Source of the DNA: JAAYRQ01 sp035647815 | GTDB lineage: Bacteria > Bacillota > Syntrophomonadia > Syntrophomonadales > Syntrophomonadaceae | DNA length: 64,000 nt | Direction of reading: 5' to 3' | Assembly: GCA_035647815.1 (NCBI GenBank) | Contig: DASRMR010000047.1 | Span: 43,662 to 107,661, forward strand | Notes under the pieces: model-generated | Databases searched by the model: none | Seen by the model: only the letters and a program-made list of their open reading frames with translations | What the model was told of the DNA's origin: nothing | Position numbers and translations under genes: made by a program | Shown here: positions 62,290-64,000 of the stretch, one piece after another | Numbering within the stretch: the first letter of the stretch is position 1 | Layout: each line of letters begins with the position of its first letter

Positions 62290-62603
62290 AAAACCACCTC
62301 CAATTATTATAATACTACATTATCTAATATATCCATAATAAAGAATTAATCTCTTCAAGTTTTTTTATTTGCATATTATTAAATATGCCACAGCATTGAT
62401 AGAGTGAAGTATACTGAGTGTCACTCCAGGGGATTATACTAATAACAAAATATACAGATGAAAATTGACAATATATCAAAATGGTTCCATTACTTCATTA
62501 TTTTCGCCTATTTACTTTTTTTGTTTTTTTATATGTTTTCTTTAATGTTAAAATAAAAACATATTAATAATCGTTATTATAAATATTGAAGGAAGGTTTT
62601 TAG
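62290..62603. other. Divergent intergenic region before CoA transferase 2
   Basis: 314 bases between divergent genes, so promoters for both are expected. A GAGTG ... CACTC partial repeat (about 62400-62427) could form a weak hairpin; AT-rich DNA follows, with TTATAAATA near 62574. No RNA gene or coding frame seen. Confidence 0.5.
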
Positions 62604-63953
62604 ATGGATGATGTAATAAAGTGGCAATATGAACAAAAAGTTGTTTCAGCAGAAGAAGCAGTCAAAGTTGTAAAATCAGGAGATATTGTGAGTTATGGTG
62701 AATTTGCACTATTCCCAGCTGCCCTCGATGCTGCATTAGCTAAAAGAGTAAATGAGCTAGAGAATGTACGTGCAATGGGGGTTAGCTTTTCTAGAGTCCC
62801 TGAGATTGTAAAAGCAGATCCTGAACGAAAGCATTTTATTTTGCAAGACATGCATTTCTCGGTTTTCTCTCGACACTTAGCAGATCATAATTTATGTAAT
62901 TATATCCCTAACACTTATCAGCAAGGTCCGCGAATAATCAGAAAATATAAAGATGTCGATGTAGCCTTTATTACGGTTAGTGCTATGGATGGCAGAGGTT
63001 TCTTTAATATTGGCTTAGCCAATTCGGTTACTCCCTCAGCACTCCAAAAATCAAAAATAGTTGTTGTAGAAGTAAATGAAAATATCCCCATATGCTTAGG
63101 AGGTAATCAAGAATCTATCAATCTAAATCAGATTGATTACATTGTTGAAGGACCAAATGATCCACTATTGAAACTTCCCGACATAGAAGCTACTCCAGAA
63201 GATAGGAAAATTGCTGAAATCGTCTTAAAAGAAATCGAAGATGGTGCTTGTTTGCAATTAGGAATCGGAGGACTACCTAATGCAATAGGTGAGCTAATAG
63301 CTGATAGTGACTTAAAAGACTTAGGTGTTCATAGTGAAATGATGATGGATGCTTTTGTCGATTTATATGAAAACGGTAGTATTACCGGAGCTCAAAAAGC
63401 TATCGATAAATTCAAAATGGTATATTCATTCGCTCTAGGTAGTAAGCGTCTTTATGAATTTTTAGATCACAACCCGGTTTGTGCTTCTTATCCAGTAGAT
63501 TATACGAATGATCCACGCATTATAGCATTAAATGATAAGACTATTGCCGTCAATAATGCTCTTAATGTAGATCTTCTAAGTCAGGTATCTTCCGAGACTA
63601 TCGGAACTAGACAGATATCAGGTACTGGAGGACAACTAGATTTTGTTACAGGTGCCTTTGCTTCAAGTCAAGGTAAAGGTATTATTTGTCTACACTCCAC
63701 ATATACCGATGCTAAAGGTGAAGTTCATTCTCGAATTAACTCGACATTACCATTAGGAACTGTAGTTACAGTTCCACGTTCTATGGTTCAATATATCGCT
63801 ACAGAATACGGTATAGTACAACTTAAAGGAGAATCTACTTGGGGCAGAGCAGAAGCAATAATCGGAATAGCTCACCCTGATTTCAGAGATGACCTAATCA
63901 AAGAAGCTGAAAAAATGAAAATCTGGAGTAAATCTAACCAAATCGAAATGTAG
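62604..63953 (+). CDS. CoA transferase 2, acetyl-CoA hydrolase/transferase family
   Basis: The 449-residue paralogue of the protein at 36055 has likely nucleophile Glu245 in GVHSEM and the motif SGTGGQLDFVTGA, closer than its paralogue to what I remember of butyryl-CoA:acetate CoA transferases. The C-terminal GIAHPDFRDDLI is shared. In a butyrate-using or butyrate-forming anaerobe it would activate butyrate or release acetate. RBS GAAGGAAGG. Substrate is not proven. Confidence 0.9.
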   Translation: MDDVIKWQYEQKVVSAEEAVKVVKSGDIVSYGEFALFPAALDAALAKRVNELENVRAMGVSFSRVPEIVKADPERKHFILQDMHFSVFSRHLADHNLCNYIPNTYQQGPRIIRKYKDVDVAFITVSAMDGRGFFNIGLANSVTPSALQKSKIVVVEVNENIPICLGGNQESINLNQIDYIVEGPNDPLLKLPDIEATPEDRKIAEIVLKEIEDGACLQLGIGGLPNAIGELIADSDLKDLGVHSEMMMDAFVDLYENGSITGAQKAIDKFKMVYSFALGSKRLYEFLDHNPVCASYPVDYTNDPRIIALNDKTIAVNNALNVDLLSQVSSETIGTRQISGTGGQLDFVTGAFASSQGKGIICLHSTYTDAKGEVHSRINSTLPLGTVVTVPRSMVQYIATEYGIVQLKGESTWGRAEAIIGIAHPDFRDDLIKEAEKMKIWSKSNQIEM

Positions 63954-63958
63954 GGTTT

Positions 63959-63995
63959 AAAAAAGCTAGCTGAGTTGATCGGCTAGCTTTTTTTG
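63959..63995 (+). terminator. Terminator after CoA transferase 2
   Basis: Arms AAAAAAGCTAGC and GCTAGCTTTTTT with an 11-base loop, ending in a T-run. Confidence 0.9.
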
Positions 63996-64000
63996 TTTGT

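Overview
The window looks like the chromosome of a low-G+C, spore-forming, strictly anaerobic Firmicute of clostridial or Syntrophomonas-like type. The evidence is gene content: Rex, two acetyl-CoA hydrolase/transferase-family CoA transferases, an acyl-CoA dehydrogenase, sporulation-type LonB, a GerMN lipoprotein, B. subtilis-type his and pur genes, and two genes that need UGA to be read as selenocysteine. No phage, insertion sequence or CRISPR array was found. Genus was not determined.

Layout. 1-7.1 kb (minus): the conserved maf-radC-mreBCD-mrdA-minCD cell shape and division block, preceded by a DUF4321 gene. 7.1-9.6 kb: rex, then a Pit phosphate transporter with its DUF47 partner behind a PhoP-box-like promoter. 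9.6-23 kb (minus): folC-valS, an N-domain-less mgtE, and the protein quality-control block tig-clpP-clpX-lonB-lon-engB. 23-32 kb: a very large SEC-C-motif protein with an internal duplication, a TPR membrane protein, an L,D-transpeptidase, an acyl-CoA dehydrogenase, tRNA-Pro, and a CcdA-like membrane protein next to a small UGA-containing selenoprotein gene. 32.3-32.9 kb: five tRNAs (Gly, Arg, His, Gln, Lys). 32.9-35.7 kb: an AT-rich accessory patch with a lipoprotein, a frameshifted DUF3883 gene and a toxin-antitoxin pair whose toxin looks shortened. 36-43 kb: CoA transferase 1, a DNRLRE-type protein, slipin/NfeD, a NERD protein, an MBL-fold hydrolase, tRNA-Leu and a GNAT-like protein. 43.4-60.2 kb (minus): one almost gapless run purE-S-Q-L-F-M-N-H-D, an HD-domain gene, a TrpR-like regulator gene, then hisZ-G-D-B-A-F-IE. 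It is preceded by a consensus promoter and a ykkC-class (probable PRPP) riboswitch with its terminator. 60.2-64 kb: a 57-residue ORF, a GerMN lipoprotein, a TM2 protein, a selenocysteine peroxiredoxin and CoA transferase 2.

How they work together. The PRPP-type riboswitch heads a run of genes for both major PRPP-consuming biosyntheses, and AICAR released by HisF can be used by PurH encoded in the same run. Two glutamine-dependent steps in this run look impaired for glutamine use: PurQ has Gly at the catalytic Cys position, and hisH is absent from the his genes. This suggests ammonia-driven FGAM and IGP synthesis or glutaminase activity encoded elsewhere. The selenoprotein next to CcdA and the selenocysteine peroxiredoxin point to selenium-based thiol and peroxide chemistry in an anaerobe.

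Limits: all calls come from reading the sequence, translations and remembered family motifs. No database search, folding program or G+C calculation was run.
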